The notes beneath the pieces were generated by a model. It was given only the letters and a program-made list of their open reading frames with translations. It ran no database searches and was not told the DNA's origin. Positions 1-15,136 of a stretch of DNA of 64,000 nt are shown here, piece after piece. Numbering within the stretch: the stretch's first letter is position 1; the number at the start of each line of letters is the position of its first letter. The position numbers were made by a program, and so were the translations under genes. This DNA is from Echinococcus granulosus (Eukaryota > Platyhelminthes > Cestoda > Cyclophyllidea > Taeniidae): positions 234,499 to 298,498 of the forward strand of contig NW_020170446.1 in NCBI RefSeq assembly GCF_000524195.1, in the 5' to 3' direction.

Positions 1-3000
1 TTTGACAGCAAAACGCTTTTGTTTTGTTGAAATAGGGATCATATCCCCAACACCACTTTTGACAAGCCACACAGTTGTTTTGAGTGGATGTCCCCTTGCC
101 AGTCTACGGTGACTACTGGTTTTACCAATTAATTCATAACGATTAAGTTCTTGTAGGTCCTCTTTTGTGGACACTCCGCTGACGAGCCTTTGTTATAAAA
201 ATGTGTTAAGAAATGGGGTAGTAATTGACTAAACAAATATTTTTTGATCGCAAAAAACTTTTAACCCTTGTCTGACAGCCTGGAAATCGCTACCACACTC
301 AGCCGGAGGGTGAAATAAATTTCGGGGTCCCAGAATTAGTTTAGAGGAGTAAACGAATACCTCTTCCTCCCTTTAACCATTCCTTAACACCCCCCCGTTT
401 GCCCCCTTCCTCCCCCCGAAAATCGCATTCCATGTGAGTCTGGGCAGAGGAGGTACCGAGATGATGACCAAAGCCTAGTGATCAGTCTTGAAGGAAAATA
501 ATTTGCTTTGTGCTCTTACACCAACATCAAATTTCATCCGTCCTTGGTGAATAGCTTCAACTCTTCCATACCCATGCACTTTTCAAACGGGTCCTTTATG
601 CTTTTTCCTTTTTTCTCCTTTCATTTACGAGGCATACAAAATATTCGGTAGCTAGCAATGATCCGTCACTTGGATTTCCAAATTCACCTTGAATATTTTG
701 CAATGGGAAAGAGTTTTTAGTTTACAAATTCACATTTTTCTCTTGGAAATCACTACCACAGTGCATTTAAACAAAGCTTTTCTCATATTTCAATGTATGA
801 AGGGAATAGGTGTGGAAAGGATTGCTTAATTCTTTTTTTTAGAAAAATTAAAGCATAAAGGAAAAATTTGTGCACGTTTTTTGTCAGTCGTGGCTTAATA
901 GATCCTCCCTTTTCCGTCTTTCCCCACATCCCTATCGAAATCACATCTGTTTATGGGTGAACAAATTAGAATGTAGGAAAAAATTGCAAATCTTTTCTTT
1001 TGTTTGCCTTTAAAACTTTCATCCTCTTAATTTATCGCAAATTTGTAGACTTAAAGTGAAATGCAGCATTTTAATTGGTAAATTGTGTAGGAGGGATTTG
1101 TGATTGGAGCGAAAGGGGAAAAAAGGGGTATACCTTGGTGCGAGAATCCCTTATTTATCACAGAAATCTAAATGACCTTCTGTTCAGAAAAGGTCCTCTT
1201 AATCGAAAGGTTCCTCTCATAAAAGTTGCACTTCCAAGATGAGGCAGAGCTTGGAGGTAAAGGTTGAGGCGCGATCATGTCAAAGATATGTCATCCAAAT
1301 TGGAGGAATTAGGAATTTGCAGCTTTTTTAGCATTTTTGGGCGAAAATACTCGCTAAATAATCTTTCATCCAGAAAAAATGGGGATTAAAATTATTGCTT
1401 ATTTATTTATTTTATTCCAGAAATGACAACCAAAGTCAAATTTAATGGACCAATTGAGCATCTTCTCGGAGCATTCGTGATCATTCAATCACCTTTCTGT
1501 GTGTTGCACGACTACTACGGAGCTACGGAGGTCAATTGTATACCGGTTTTGTTTTCATAATTTAAGAAAATATATGTATACACACAAGTAAGCTGTGGTA
1601 GTTGGAATTTGAGCGCATTTGTAGGTAGCTTTATCCTCCTGCTTATCTAAAATCACAATCCTACTAGTTTTGTCACCGACCTGTAGACATGCGCCTCCAG
1701 ATACTATCCTAAATGGTCCGCCTGGAAATTGGGTGGAGTAGGCGGCGAACCTGTTGTCCGGAACATACTTATCGTTGGTAGTAAAAGGGATAAAAAGAAT
1801 GGAAAGTTAGTAGGCTGTCGAACTAAACAGCAGAGAGCGAGAAGCCCATGTAAACAAGCACAAAGTCCACATAATTGTCCTTCTACTACTCTGTGTCCCT
1901 TCCGTTGGCGGGTTCTCGACAGTTCGCCTCGATGTCAACCAAAAAAACTTCACTAGGGAGGAACGAAAGACATCTGGTCTCAGCCTAGGCATTGCAACTA
2001 CCAGCCTACGAGGGATGATAAGTTACGTCTTCTCCATGACGTAGCCTTGTTGGACTTCATTTAGAAAAGAGTCAGTAAGTGAGGGAGATAAGTTTTATTT
2101 GCGGGGAGAATAGACGAGAGGGATAAGTAACGCAGGTCAGGCAACTCTGCTACGTAAAATATGCCCTTAAGGAATCTGCGCATTGGGGAAAGTTTGAATC
2201 GAATTAATCATTTATAGGAGTGACCTCAGAGGGTACACATTCACCCGGCCAGGTGACCGTTTATATGCGGATTATCCATATGATGAAAAACTTTGGCAGC
2301 TTTTTTATATAATTTTTTTCACCTCAGACCACAAGTAATTTGCTACTGGAGGTCCGCAGAATTTATTGTGAGGGGTTTTTTACGTCCTTCACTACGTAGT
2401 TTTTAGCTGGCATTATCGTGACTTAATGCAATTCTAAATCTTTTTAGTAACAGGGAAACAGAAAAGTTTGGAAAATTTTTCAGAGCTTGTAAACTGACCA
2501 CAAGGATGGGCAATTGTTCCTATGCATGGATGGTTAAGTATCCTTTATCGTCTCCTTTACTGCTTTCTGCTTATTTTGATCCGACTCCTGAGATCCGTCT
2601 ACTCGGTACAACTTGGAAGTGGATAAGGGAACTTCTTCGTCCACTTCAAAAGGTGATGAGACTTGAACTAGTATACTAATGTAAAGAAAATGCTATTCTT
2701 GCAAAAAACCAGCACAAATTTATGTCTTAAATTACCACAGAGTTAACCCATGACCTCATCATTCACAATTTCCTTACATTTCTCCCAGTGACGGTTACCA
2801 ACTTTATTTGGTATTACGCCGGCACTTTTGAAAGAGGCAGTTAGAAAAATAAAACTGATTGACCAAAAATCCATTTTTGGCCTCTAGAGGCAAAAGTTCT
2901 AACAGAAGTGGAATTCGCCACGGCCCTCTGCATCGTTGCTGGTGAGGCCTACAGGGACATGAAAAGCAGTCAATGAAATGGAATTCTTCACTTTATACAT

Positions 3001-6000
3001 AATCAAGGGTACCCTCAACTTATTTTCCGCATTTTTGCATACCAATTTGTTTTTTTTTTTGGGGGTGGGGGTAACAAGTCACCCATCGATGGAGAATTCG
3101 TGGGGATGCGATAATTACCACTGTAAAGTGGATTTCTTTCAACGTGATGCGATTACAAACTGAAATGCTTCATGGACAATAAACGGCACCCTACCTTTTA
3201 AAAAATTCACCAATTGTCATCGAAGAGTACGTTCTTTTACCTCATTTTTTAAGAAAATAGTATAACATTTGTCCTGGAGACGCACTCTGATTGGCCCATG
3301 TGGGCGATTTTCGTTACCTTTAACTTCGTCAGCCAAGACAAAAAAGAGCCCGTAAGTAAATCATTTTAAAAAAGTAACAAAGTAAATTCGCCACTGTTTG
3401 CCTGCAACAATGCCTGTCAATTATTTTTGCATGGATCCGAGTCATGTGCCTACTTTGGCATTGAAAAAGGCCATCGCCTCCACTATCAATACAGCAACAC
3501 TTTTCATTCAGTGGTTTCTTTAAGAGAAAAAATTGCTCAAAGACTCACTCTTTCTCTCGTTCAATCTTTCTTTCGTAAATGTTAGATGCAAGGCTGGGTG
3601 AAACATTATTTGCCCATCTCAAATTTCCTCCCGTTTGATGGTGCGGTGACTGAACAAGTCAACACGTTTTATTAGGTGATGGAACATTTCCGAATGTGCC
3701 TGTCGATAAGTCAGCAGTCGGTGTTGTTTTGGCCAAAATGTCCGAATTAGAATGCCGAGACGGTGAAAAAGTTATACTCTCTGAGGTAGGCTTCACTGCT
3801 AAGCCTTTGCTGCCTCTTAAAAAGCAGAGGCTAAAATTAAAATTGTCTGCTTTCATTTCTCAATAAAATGCAATTCTATGTTTTATAATTATAAGAAAAT
3901 ACAATACTGGCAAGACAAACGTGGCATCTTTTGGAAGGTATCCAACAGTAAAGCTGATTAAGCGCCTAAAGAGGAAATTGGGAGTTGGATGTGTCCATCC
4001 AACTGATTTTAAGCGTGTGCTAGAAGAAATAAGATTCACTTCAAATACAAAGGAGGAAGCGGTAGTAAAGGGAAAATTTTTTCTGCCCCAATGAGATCAA
4101 TTACTAATGTCTGCTTGTGCTTGCAAACACCGATATGACCAAGAAAGGTGAGTTTTTACGATCTTACCAAAGAAAAAAGTACTTGTACGGGGAAAAGAGG
4201 CAAAAGACTTAGGTTATTGAGCTTTGAGAGACAACGAACTCCTTGAACCGAGATACCAGACGCTGGACGGCATAGTAACCGCAACTTCTCCCGCAAATAA
4301 TTAGGGCCGAGATAGTATCATTCAAGTCAGACGAAGACTTCGGGTTTTTCATGCTTATTATAAGAAATTCCTTCTTTTTTTCGCCTTATTAATTTTATGT
4401 TGCGAAACGACAATCGCTGGAGTGTTTGTGTATGGAAGAGCATTCGTTAATGAACGAAGATTCGTACAAAAGAAGGCATGAAACCTTGGGATATCTAGCG
4501 GGGTTGTAGACTTAGTTTACAGTACAGTACGGCGGTGGAGCTCTCAGTCGCCCAGAAATATGGCAAAGGAATGAATGTTTAATTATTTTTAAAGACCCTC
4601 GCATGAACGACCTTATACGCAGAGGTTTCCAGCAAACAACCAGGTAGCTATTCCTCTAACATTCCCCTACGCTTGCCACATGGCATTGTTGTGACAATTA
4701 TGAATACAACGTTTGGAATTCTAGAAAGCTTGCATACACTAACTTCTAAGACATGGATAAGGTTCTAGGACATTATAGCCGTAATTACAAATCTTTCCAT
4801 GTCAAATCTACTTCTTACATGTTAATTTGAATCTCATTTAAGTTTTTTAAACTGAAGTATGTCTCACCCTTCAAAAACCACTATTAGAATTGCACAATCT
4901 TCGTGTCAAACAAGTGTACCAACAATTCACAATAGCAATATGCATGTAAGGCTCCCCAATGAACATTGATTAACTGCTGAAATACCTCTTACTTTTCTTG
5001 TCCATAAAGGGAAAAAGTTTAATTGAAATCAGAAAAATTGTTGTATCAGGGTCTAGCTTACCTCTCCCCTTAACTCACAACTACCTTGATTTGAACGTGT
5101 CAAAATGAACAATGGATGCAAGTAATGAGCGAGAGGAGGTAAAGATGAAAACAGCAGATAAAGGCACACTTAATGGTTGACTGCGATTTTGTAGACCACA
5201 TTATCCCAGCATCAAAGTCGACTTTCAAAAGTAATTATATTGACAAATGAGGTTAATTATTTAGGCTTCGACTTGTTTTAAACAAAACTTTGATAAAATT
5301 AAGTCAGGAATAAATGTCATCGTTGCCATTTGGTTTGGTTGTATTTAAAAAATTAGTGGCTCCACCGTGATTCCATATTTCACTTTCTGTTGCGGGTAGA
5401 GTTAAATTTGGTTCCCAATAAATCCCGTCAAATAGTTTCTTTCTCATTAGTTGTCTTTTCAGCTAGTAAATGAAATACTTTACCTCTGCATTATTTGTTA
5501 TTTAACAAGGTGGCAACGCGTTTCTACTTCATAAATTTGGACGAATCAATATGTGGCTGGTTGGCGGTGGTGGTCGTGTTGCATTTGCAGAATGTCCTGC
5601 CTGTTCCCATTAGCAGGTGCTTCCCTTATACAACTTGCCAGTTTTCCTTTCCACTTCATCACTTTGCTGGTGTGACGACTTACCTCCAAAAGATTTTTTA
5701 CCCCATGGGACCCTTTACCTGTTGATTCGATGAAATAATAAAAGTATACCACACATTAAAAACTTCGTGCTATGGTAACAAGGACCCTACGCCTTTTAAC
5801 CATCCATCTGGGCATTTTTTGTCCTCAACCCGAACTCCTTTTGATGGCTCACCAAATTAGCCCGCTGTGGTGTTTCCTCTCCAAACCACCATGTCAATGA
5901 TACAAGAATTTGCTTAAAGGTAACGCCAAATTTCGCAACACATTGTACCAATCTTAAATCTACTTTGGTTGTTGAATATTTGCATAAAATTTAAACATTT

Positions 6001-8057
6001 GTATGGAGCACGAATGGCCAGTTTGATTGGTGCCCATGCATATTTACTTGTGTTCGCAAAACATATTTTTTAACAAGTCTTTAAACTGCAAATTTTCTGG
6101 CGAGAAAATTATATCAGTGTATTAAAAGGGTAAAAAATTTGAGGTACTACTTATGCCATATTTGGGCATATTTGAGGTGCAAAATAGGCGTCACCATTGC
6201 TTTATTTGAAAAGGAAAAATCTGTCTTGTCTTACGAAAAGTGGTCTTCAGTAATTCTACTTTTTATAAAACCTTTAAAATGTAAGCTTTGAAATGTAGAA
6301 GCAAGGATAAGGAATAATCTTTTCTGCGTGATTTTGTGTCCTTAACCATGGCTTTTTTGAGACCTACAACCTCGCGATTGAAGGAAGTTGATATTATGGA
6401 ACGAAGCAACTACGTCCGATTGTTTAGATAGCTCGCTTTACTGACTCTTGTAAAACAAATATGATTTCCATATACATACATTTTTAAGGGTAAGTGGGTC
6501 AAGTACACCAGTGCATTATATGCTCCCTTTTGATTTCCTCTCCTTTCCATCACATCTTCACATCTCGGCTGTAAAGATACAGAAGTTTGTTGTCGCCTGT
6601 TAGTATACTACTTAAATAAGGTGCACCAACACAATGCATCTGGTGTTGGAAGACATAAAAGTGCGTAGGTCAGAATTATTCTCTCTCTTTGCTAAAAATT
6701 TAAGAATTATGGGCTTCACGCTTACGTCTTGGAACCCAAGCGGCTAATCAAAAAGGGTTTGAGCCACATACATTAATAAATAGAAGCCGTCAAATAGAAC
6801 ACGATATAAAAATGTACCATGCATATTAACTTATACACCAGTAACCCTACTGACTGAGTTGTGATACAAGATGCCTTTTGTCCTTTTATACCATGACTTT
6901 CGTTAAGCAAAAGTGCTTGTCAGGATTACCCTTAAATCACCGACACAACCCCAAACCCACACCTCTAAGGAACGCTCTGCAAAAAAGTACGACTGCTGAT
7001 TCACTAAACGTCAAGCATCAATTCCAGCTAAGATCTTTCTACTCGATACAACTTAAAAAATCGGAAGTCATATTTGCCGAGCATCGGCCAAGTCGAATTA
7101 CCTCCCTATAAAGCAGAGCTGACACTTGTGAAATGAATGAAATTTAATTTAAACCTTTTTAACAGAATGAGAGAACGTTTTCTTTTCTAAGTAGCGAGTC
7201 AGCAGAATCTATAAATCCACTGTAAAGAGCCACCTTAGCAATTCATTATAGAGTTGTAAACACCCGCGCATAAACAGTAATTTATTATAGACTGATGGCA
7301 CATGCTACTTATGTGAGATATGAGTAGGCCTACTGACTACTGAAGGATAATGTTAAAATGAGTTGGAATAAATGCGAAGTAGGCAATTTGGCCGCTTTTA
7401 TAGAGTTCAACTTAACTGGACTTGTGAAACGCCTTCCATATTTTTCCACAGGTGGGTGGTTTTTACATGCCAACGATTATTTGTGTAAGCACAGATACTA
7501 TAGAGATTCGTGAATGACTTTGAAACTTGATCGGTGGATATCTGCACTCTAAGGCGTAACCACGTAATTTTTAGGCAGTCAAAGGGTAAGGGCTCAGTAA
7601 AACCGCTAACTATAAAACATTCCAAGCCTTTCGAGGAAAGGAACCTGTAGAAAAGCCTAGAACTCGGAAACGGACACGATGAACGAAAAAGTTTCCCCCT
7701 TCGGAAAGGTGGGGGAAATGATTAAGACTAGACAAGCCTTTTCCCCAAAAGTTAGATGATTAAAGTTTATAGTTGACACCCCTAAATTTTGTACACTTTC
7801 TAGATTAACTTTTGTAAATCAGTTTACCTGGATCGAAATGAGCCTAGATTGTTCCGCCGGATCCTATTGGCTGGAAATTTGGTTCCAAAACTTCTGGCAT
7901 CTGCCAAAAATAAACACACAAATTTGCATAATTAATGAGGCAGGAAGTGGGCGGGGAATTCGTTTACTACTCCATAAGAATGGGTTATTCGTGTCGTGTT
8001 CTGTGGGATACACAAACGCATTTGTGGAAAAAAAGCAATAATGTAGTGTCAAAAATA

Positions 8058-8211
8058 ATGTCCACTTCCTTTAGAACAACGCCTCGACCATCTACTGTTG
8101 GTAGTACCACGAGTACATTACAGCCATTTGGGTGGGTGGAATGGCTAAAGCTTCACCTGTTCGGTGTCAGGAGGAAGCACCCCAAAGGTCCAAGTCTCAG
8201 CGCCGATGGCT
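8058..8211 (+). other. Weak candidate 5' exon
   Basis: An ATG opens a Ser/Thr-rich frame (MSTSFRTTPRPSTVGSTTST) that continues as GWVEWLKLHLFG and reaches a good donor, GCTG|GTAAGC. The base composition is more gene-like than its surroundings. A second frame through the same stretch is also open, and I found no partner exon or homology, so this is only a candidate. Confidence 0.2.
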
Positions 8212-9157
8212 GGGTAAGCAAATTTTTTTCTCATCCATACTGACAAATTGTTCTCTCCTTAAATTTTCCTTTTTGTTTTTAAATCAAATTTTGGAAATAA
8301 GGAGATAAATGTAGTGGTAGAAGACGAGGCGGGACGTGAACAAAACTTGTTGGATTTTCCCAGTTCCACTAATTGATATATATTGAGTGTTCTAAAAAAC
8401 CCCTTTAAAAGAGTCATAAATGTCAGTGTTTAAGCTCAACTGATTTTGTCACCCGCAGAGAATGTGGGCAGTCATTCGGGTTCTCCTTATCAATCTGCAC
8501 TAGGTCCTCAGTAGCTATTCAAAGTCATGCTTCAACTCCCTTTCGTAACCATGCAATTTAGGCAGCTAATCTAAAATCCTATTGGAGAATTTAAACTTCT
8601 TTTTACGGCTCATAAATCCTACAGGTAATGACCCCAACATAGAAGGTGAAGCTGGAGAAATGCGGCTTAAGTAATACAAATACGGATGAATATTTATGGC
8701 ATCTTAGGCGTCCTGCAAGGCTTTGATGAGGCTGCCCGAGGCTAAATGGCGGCTGAGGTCGGGTTACCCGAACCTGTCCCAATTGGCGCATTGGACCTAA
8801 TTAAAGGTGAACTGAAAAATAAGTGGGCGAATAGGGAATTGGCACCTATTTCACTTTTACTAAAATCAAACTAACAGATGGAGGCAACCCAGTCGAAGTG
8901 TGATGGACAATTCGTCCTCTAACTCAGGAGAGAGGAAGCAGTTCCCACTCCTCAGGAAGCAATCTAAGTGTCTATTTTGAATTTACATCTCTGCGAGTGT
9001 CTAAACCCACAGGCCAGACCTAAATGTGGTAGCTTAATTAAACAGAGGAGAGGAACAATAATGCCCTTCCGTTATCCTGCATCTTCAATTTCAAACATGT
9101 GCCGTTAATTAAAACAAATCTGCAGGATAATTGTCCAATCAGGTACAAGAACAAATC

Positions 9158-9173
9158 GTGTGTGTGTGTGTGT
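9158..9173. repeat. (GT)n microsatellite
   Basis: Eight GT units, then TTGTGCGC. Simple repeat. Confidence 0.85.
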
Positions 9174-11790
9174 TGTGCGCACTTGAAGCTACCTTGTCGG
9201 TTATTTCCGCACTTCTCATTTCACCTTGAAAATAAATAGATGTCCATAATAGCCGTCCGATCCATCTCGGAGGGTGTGACGGGCCATACCACCTGTGAGA
9301 AAAGCACTTCAATCTGTCAATCCACAGCAGTCCTGGAAGGCTGTCAGTGCAAGCAGGATGCATTGGCGCCACAACGGTAAACGAACCTCAGTCAGTTAGG
9401 CGCTTGATTAAAACAAATATCGCAGCAACACAAAACTCGCTTCTAGTTACCCTTCCGTTCCGGCCATCAGAACAATGCTTAGGAATATTACTTTCTATTC
9501 CATTAATAGTAGCTCATATTCTGGATTTAATAGGGAGGTTTTTAATTATTGCGCCGTCCTTACAAGGGGTCCATTTAAACAAAGTTAAGCGAGCTGCGCG
9601 AATGATTTAGAGATTGGATAAGCATGGACAAATCCCTAATGATTAGGTCATTGGTCCCAAAAACATATCGAGAAAGGAAAGTGTGTCCGCCGCCTAGTCT
9701 GTTTTTAGGCAACAAAATAGTGCTCATTTCCTGGAGAAGCGGTTTAAATTCAATTGCGTAGCATTGGCCTCCAAAAGTCCACCTTTCTGTTAGGAGTAGT
9801 CACCGCTTCAGCCATCCACATAAGGCACCTCCCTTGCCTCATTTTTATTTGTAATATCCTATTTTTCAGTCAAAATCAGCCTCTCTTACCACCTCCTGCT
9901 TCGTAGTTGCCGCCACCCATCTGTGCAGTCGCAAGTTGCATGTGTTGGCAAAATCGCCTTGATGAAGGTTGATCTACAGCCCACTACGCAACCAATTTAA
10001 TCCTTTTAGAATGCAGGTTGAAAAATCGCGTCTCGAAATTTGTGCATGATTATTAACTCGCCTCGGAGGGAAAAAAAGAATCAGAATTTAGCGAATCTAA
10101 GGCCCAAGTGAACAGTTGCTTCCAGCAGACTGAATTCGTGAATGATTTGCATTGGATGATGTGGAATGTAGCGCCTGATGAAGCGCTTTTTGATATTGTG
10201 ATAAAGGAGATGCTTTTGATTCGGCTTCAACATTTCGGCATGTGATCTAACGAAGATGGAGAAGGCTAATCCCCTTATGGCTTTTTGAGGTACTGGAGAG
10301 ACAAATCCGGTAGCTCGAAATTCGTTTTCCTCCTAGTACTATCCAAGGACTGCGAAAAATTCTTGTCCCCTACTTTGCGTCGGCGATGATTTAAGTTCTT
10401 TGAGTCACTTTCTAATCTAAGTTAGTTTAATTTTACTTAATAATTTTGACACTTTAAGTGACTACTAGCACAGAAATTGCTTTGAAATAATTTTGTACCT
10501 CTTAAACAAGATAGAGCGACTCAATATAGCATCCCGCCGAGTCACCCCTAAAGGGTGTCCGGGTGGCCTTGAGGCCGAGATTGTACAAGAATTGGCGGGA
10601 ATTAAAGAGTCTGCGCAATTAAAAGAAAACATTTAAATAAACGGCAATTCATGAAAATGCACCCAATTGGGTGGATATCTCAAACCCTAATTAGTAAAAG
10701 ATCTGGGAAAAATCTATTTAACAATAAATACGCTTATTTTAGGGCCGCCTTTCTCAACAGCTTGTCAATCAGTCAGTGAGCCAACTAGCCAAAATGCAAG
10801 ACCTGTTGTGATGGACTATGTGGGAGAAGTAAGGAACAAGAAATAGGCAGTCTTTGAAGGCCATTATTTTCCTTATCTGTTAATGCATGTGGGTGGTACC
10901 CATTTGCTTGGCATCTCAACTTCCCCGAATTGTCAAGTTGATGCAGTTCGAGATGAAGTGAGCCTTAATAGAAGTCTGCAACTAATTAATCTCAACCCCA
11001 TGGAGAAATAAATGCTCTTTTAGAATTATTCATCTGGAGATTCACTGTGTTTAACTGCTGGACCTTCAATTGGGGAAACACCTTGTCAGGAAGCATCTGC
11101 AGCTTCAGGACTGAAAGCCAAGCTCTGCTCAAGAGGCAGAAAGTGCTCGAAATGTATACAGCAGGTCAATTCAGCGCCCACTTTAATGCTGTGGAGATGG
11201 GGTGAAAAGAAGAGGAGAGTTTTAGAGGGGAGAAAGGTGGCATGTATCCTTTTGTCTGCTTCACCCATCCGTCTGTCTGCCCACTTGTCTGTCTGTCTAC
11301 CACTATGTGCCCATTGAATCTATCCTTTACAAGTTATGCAAGGAAACAAAGGCGCCTACTTCACAAATGCCTAGAAGTTACAAAGGGCTCATTGTAACAA
11401 GATAGCCGAAATGGCAAAAACATTTTGGTCGTGTGATAGTTCACATAAATTTATTCATTTTAGGCTGTTTTGGTGCCACCCAGCAAAAAGATACTTATTT
11501 CAACAAAATATTTCTCTTACACAAGCGCTTTGGTCGGTACAGCTCATTATTTCACCATCGTAGTATCAGACCGTTTTTATTCGTGTCATTTCAGTCAACA
11601 GCCTATCAGGTTTTCCAGACATTTCTCAACAACCATGTGTTCATACTTTCACGTTTTTAGAGAAGGCTTGAAAGCTATGATTAGGTGCGCTACGCAAAAC
11701 CTTTTTTACAACTGTTGTGGCGAATCAGTGAAGACATTTTAGTTTTTTTTGCTCATTCCTGATTAATGAGTAAATCAGGTGGTTCTTAGG

Positions 11791-11817
11791 AGGAAGGGAG
11801 GGAGGGAGGGAGGGAGG
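11791..11817. repeat. (GGGA)n purine-rich microsatellite
   Basis: Repeated GGGA/GGAG units ending in AGGAGG-like sequence. Simple repeat. Confidence 0.85.
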
Positions 11818-14122
11818 TTTTGACGCCACTTCGTCTGTAAATTCGCTTCTAGAGCTTCTACTTCCCTCTCACAACTCATTTGTCCCTAAAACAAAACGAA
11901 ATTGCCTCGTTCAAGACAGCAGCATTGCATGTCAAATCCATCCACTGTTGCTCCATGGCATGAGTCGATTTGCATGGACTCGTATTCTCAATCAACAATA
12001 CTCTTGCACTATTTAAAGGCACTTTTTGTTATCTTTGTTTCTTAGGAGGGCTTTCAGCTTTCTGCTTGTGCGACAAACTGTTTTGCTAGTAGGCAAGAAA
12101 GGAGGATGATTCAAAACACAAGGAATCACTAAAGAGTCCACCAAACAAACTAGTCCGGAAATAGCTAATTTTAAGGTGGGAGAGTGTTCACTGGTGACAA
12201 GGTATGATTACATCTCGAAATAAAGAAAACTGGATGTCAGCACTGTGTTAATTTGAAGTACAATGAGTGGTTTCAAGTTCCTTAAATTTCTATCTTTTCA
12301 AGTGACCTTGAAGAAATAAAATGCATCTTAATAGGACACTAACCAATCAGAGAAGAGCAAGGGGTAGAGACTCTTTTGATTTTTGTAGCGAATTAAAATT
12401 CATAACGGAGGAAATATTGCAACAAGAGCCTTCTCAGGAGTTGTGGCATCCCTAAAACCTGCAAATGTGGTTGCCTAGGCACCGTGAGCAGGACCAATTC
12501 CCGATACAATAAGGCCCATTAAAAGGCCACCCTCACCAGTGTCATAGAGGCTGCCCAGGCAGGGCTGACTGTTTTCCCCCATCAATCAACTAACCGAAGG
12601 CGTCTGACAAGCGGTGGCAAAACCTATGGCCGTGGTGATACCTTCAGAGACTCTGTCGAACCGCGTAGCGGTAGCATTGACACAAGGCAGGGGCAATCGA
12701 TTGCGCAAATGTCACTACCAGCACTTGACAAGCTGTCAAACAATGAAAGAAATTTCAGTAGTACAAGTAAAACAAAAAAGGCTGTTTTCATTCCTCTATT
12801 TATCCTTAACCAGTCCTGAAGATGTCTTGAATTCTACTGGCCAAATGACGATCCATTAAAGCACTACTTTAAAGCGACATTTTATTTTGTCCCCTACTTT
12901 AATAAAAAACCCAATTATTTAAGTAAACAATATTTTATTATTGGAAAGAGCTGCACGAAATACTTTGACACATGGATAAAATCTGAAATTCTTTTTTAAA
13001 AGTACTAATGAAGTCGCTATTGCCGCATGAGGAGAGAAGACAATTGCGCCAGTGTGTTCCCAGGTTAAACGCGTAAACAATGGAACTGTCATTGTCAAAC
13101 AATCTTCTGCCCAATTAACAGTTAAAAATCACCACTTCGTCTCCAAAAGGCTATGCCTCCTCCGTGTTTGTGTGTGTGGCAGAGTGCAAATGGAATGGTT
13201 CAAGATGAGGTTCTTGCTAAAGGCCAAACAACCAAAACTGCAGTTCGTCTTCTTCACCTCCAAACAACATAATGAGGGAAGGAAAAACTGCATGACCTCA
13301 GGACTCACCTCATACCTCGGCAGTAGTAGGAAAAGGAGGGAGGGCGTGTAGCCTCACCTCATACTGCCTTAGATCATATTTGCCTGAGTGATGGCTATCA
13401 CCTTACCTTGGCAGTGGGCGATCATACACGAAAGGGGATTGACACATTAGAGATAAGAATGAGGTGAAAAAGGCCAAGTTTCCTAGGGTTTTAATGGCAA
13501 AACTTTTTATTGCTAGGATAGATTTGATTAAGCTTTTGCCCGAATCAGGAAAGAACTATTTATCATAATGGTGATTTTCTCAACAAAAGTTTTTGTGGTT
13601 GCCAACAATTCGTCTTTGAAGCAATAACACATGAACTTGCAAGAATGCTACGCAAGTGTTCGATTTTGTTAAAAACCCTTGAGAAAGGTCTTCTTCCATA
13701 AACAGTACACCTCTCAACTATCCCGAGTCAACCACCTATACCTCATGATTGGCAGTTCGGGCTGACGATTTGCGATTTCCTGCGGTGGGCTTCCACTAGT
13801 AGCACAACTTCAGTATTCCAAGGAAGATGGTAGATTAAGAAGGGGACATTAAGGGGAATCAATCAGCAGTTGAACTTCGAAAATTAGGATTGTACATTGA
13901 AGCTTCGGAAGCTTCAGGTATTGCATTCGGTGAAGTTACTTTACCCTTCTTAGCATTTCATTGTTGTATCGTGTTTAACAAGTGGCTAGTGTGTACAAAA
14001 GAGTAGACTTTATTCCAAAACAAGTGGGAACATTGAATGCAAAGTGTGGAATTTGTCTATTGTGGGGAGCTCCCATAACCTATTCACTGTCACCATCGCA
14101 TAAATTTGATGCCTCCACCTGC

Positions 14123-14138
14123 GTCACGAATGTGTGAC
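14123..14138. repeat. Dispersed palindrome, copy 1 (GTCAC-GAATGT-GTGAC)
   Basis: A 16-bp inverted repeat preceded by CCACCTGC, a flank shared with copies at 49377 and (reverse strand) 43417. Intergenic. Confidence 0.6.
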
Positions 14139-15036
14139 ATATGTTACTTGCCAGTTTGTATATCACCGCCGAATAAAGCCGTGTGAATTCCTAGATAACA
14201 AAGGGAAAACAAGCATAAAAAGCCTTTTTAAAAGTATCGTATTTGTTAATTAGACACGAATCTACCAAATCGAGCTCTGCTGCCACGTGATAACCTCAAA
14301 CAACAACTTGACGAGAGGTTGCTGAAGCTTTGTTATCAAATTCAGTCAAATCTGAGGGGCAGACAAGCTCAAATCTCGCCTAGTAATCTACGAGGGTGAC
14401 TTGAAAAGGAGAGGGAAAAGTAGTAGGGAGCACAATAATGCATACCATACTGATTAACAATAAATGAGTTCTGAAAATAATTTGTATCACAAAATAGAAC
14501 ATAAAAGACAAGTAAGCACTTAGTCCGTTGTGTTTGATTTGGCCTTGGTGGCTCTTTTAATGGAGGCGCCAAATTAAAGTAGAGCACGACACGCAATAAC
14601 CACTTATGAGCCTTTAACATTCGAAATTGGTATGCACGCAATCTACTGAAGACCTACCTGTACTCTTACCTCTTCTACGCCTAATTACAGGGTGCATTTT
14701 AACAGTGACATTTAAAGTACATAGAATTTTAAGTCATGAAAAGGTTAGAGTATCAATGAAACACACACTTTTAATGAGGAAAACATCCGATGCTCTTCGT
14801 TCAGATCGGTTGACCTTGGATCAGGAATGTTGTAACACAGCAACTTTTGTTTCCGTGGTGGACCCAACTATGCAAACCAGTCAAACTCATGACATTCGGG
14901 TTGTCATCTTAGTGTATCATCTTATCAACCATTTAGGCTCGCAGGACATCTAACCTGAGTAAACGACAATCCTGAATTCAATGGCTGAATACCAAAATTT
15001 CCTCGAGGGAGAACATCTAATAAATATGGAGAGACT

Positions 15037-15136
15037 NNNNNNNNNNNNNNNNNNNNNNNNNNNNNNNNNNNNNNNNNNNNNNNNNNNNNNNNNNNNNNNN
15101 NNNNNNNNNNNNNNNNNNNNNNNNNNNNNNNNNNNN
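15037..15136. other. Assembly gap (100 N) with overlapping flanks
   Basis: Exactly 100 N. The 15 bases before it (15022-15036, AAATATGGAGAGACT) are identical to the 15 bases after it (15137-15151). The contig ends probably overlap, so the real locus is probably continuous with no missing sequence. Confidence 0.9.

Larger units (their letters stand above)
1..14122. other. Long stretch without a recognisable gene
   Basis: No reading frame here shows a known domain, codon pattern or a series of phase-compatible exons. Contents are microsatellites, poly-T runs and one weak candidate exon at 8058-8211. Distal regulatory DNA or introns of a gene starting outside the window are possible. Confidence 0.6.

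Noticed and set aside
10540..10582. Hairpin CACCC-CTAAA-GGGTG and nearby GGCC-TTGA-GGCC as a further LTR-like copy
   Set aside because: Only the short stems resemble the repeat family; the flanking sequence does not align.
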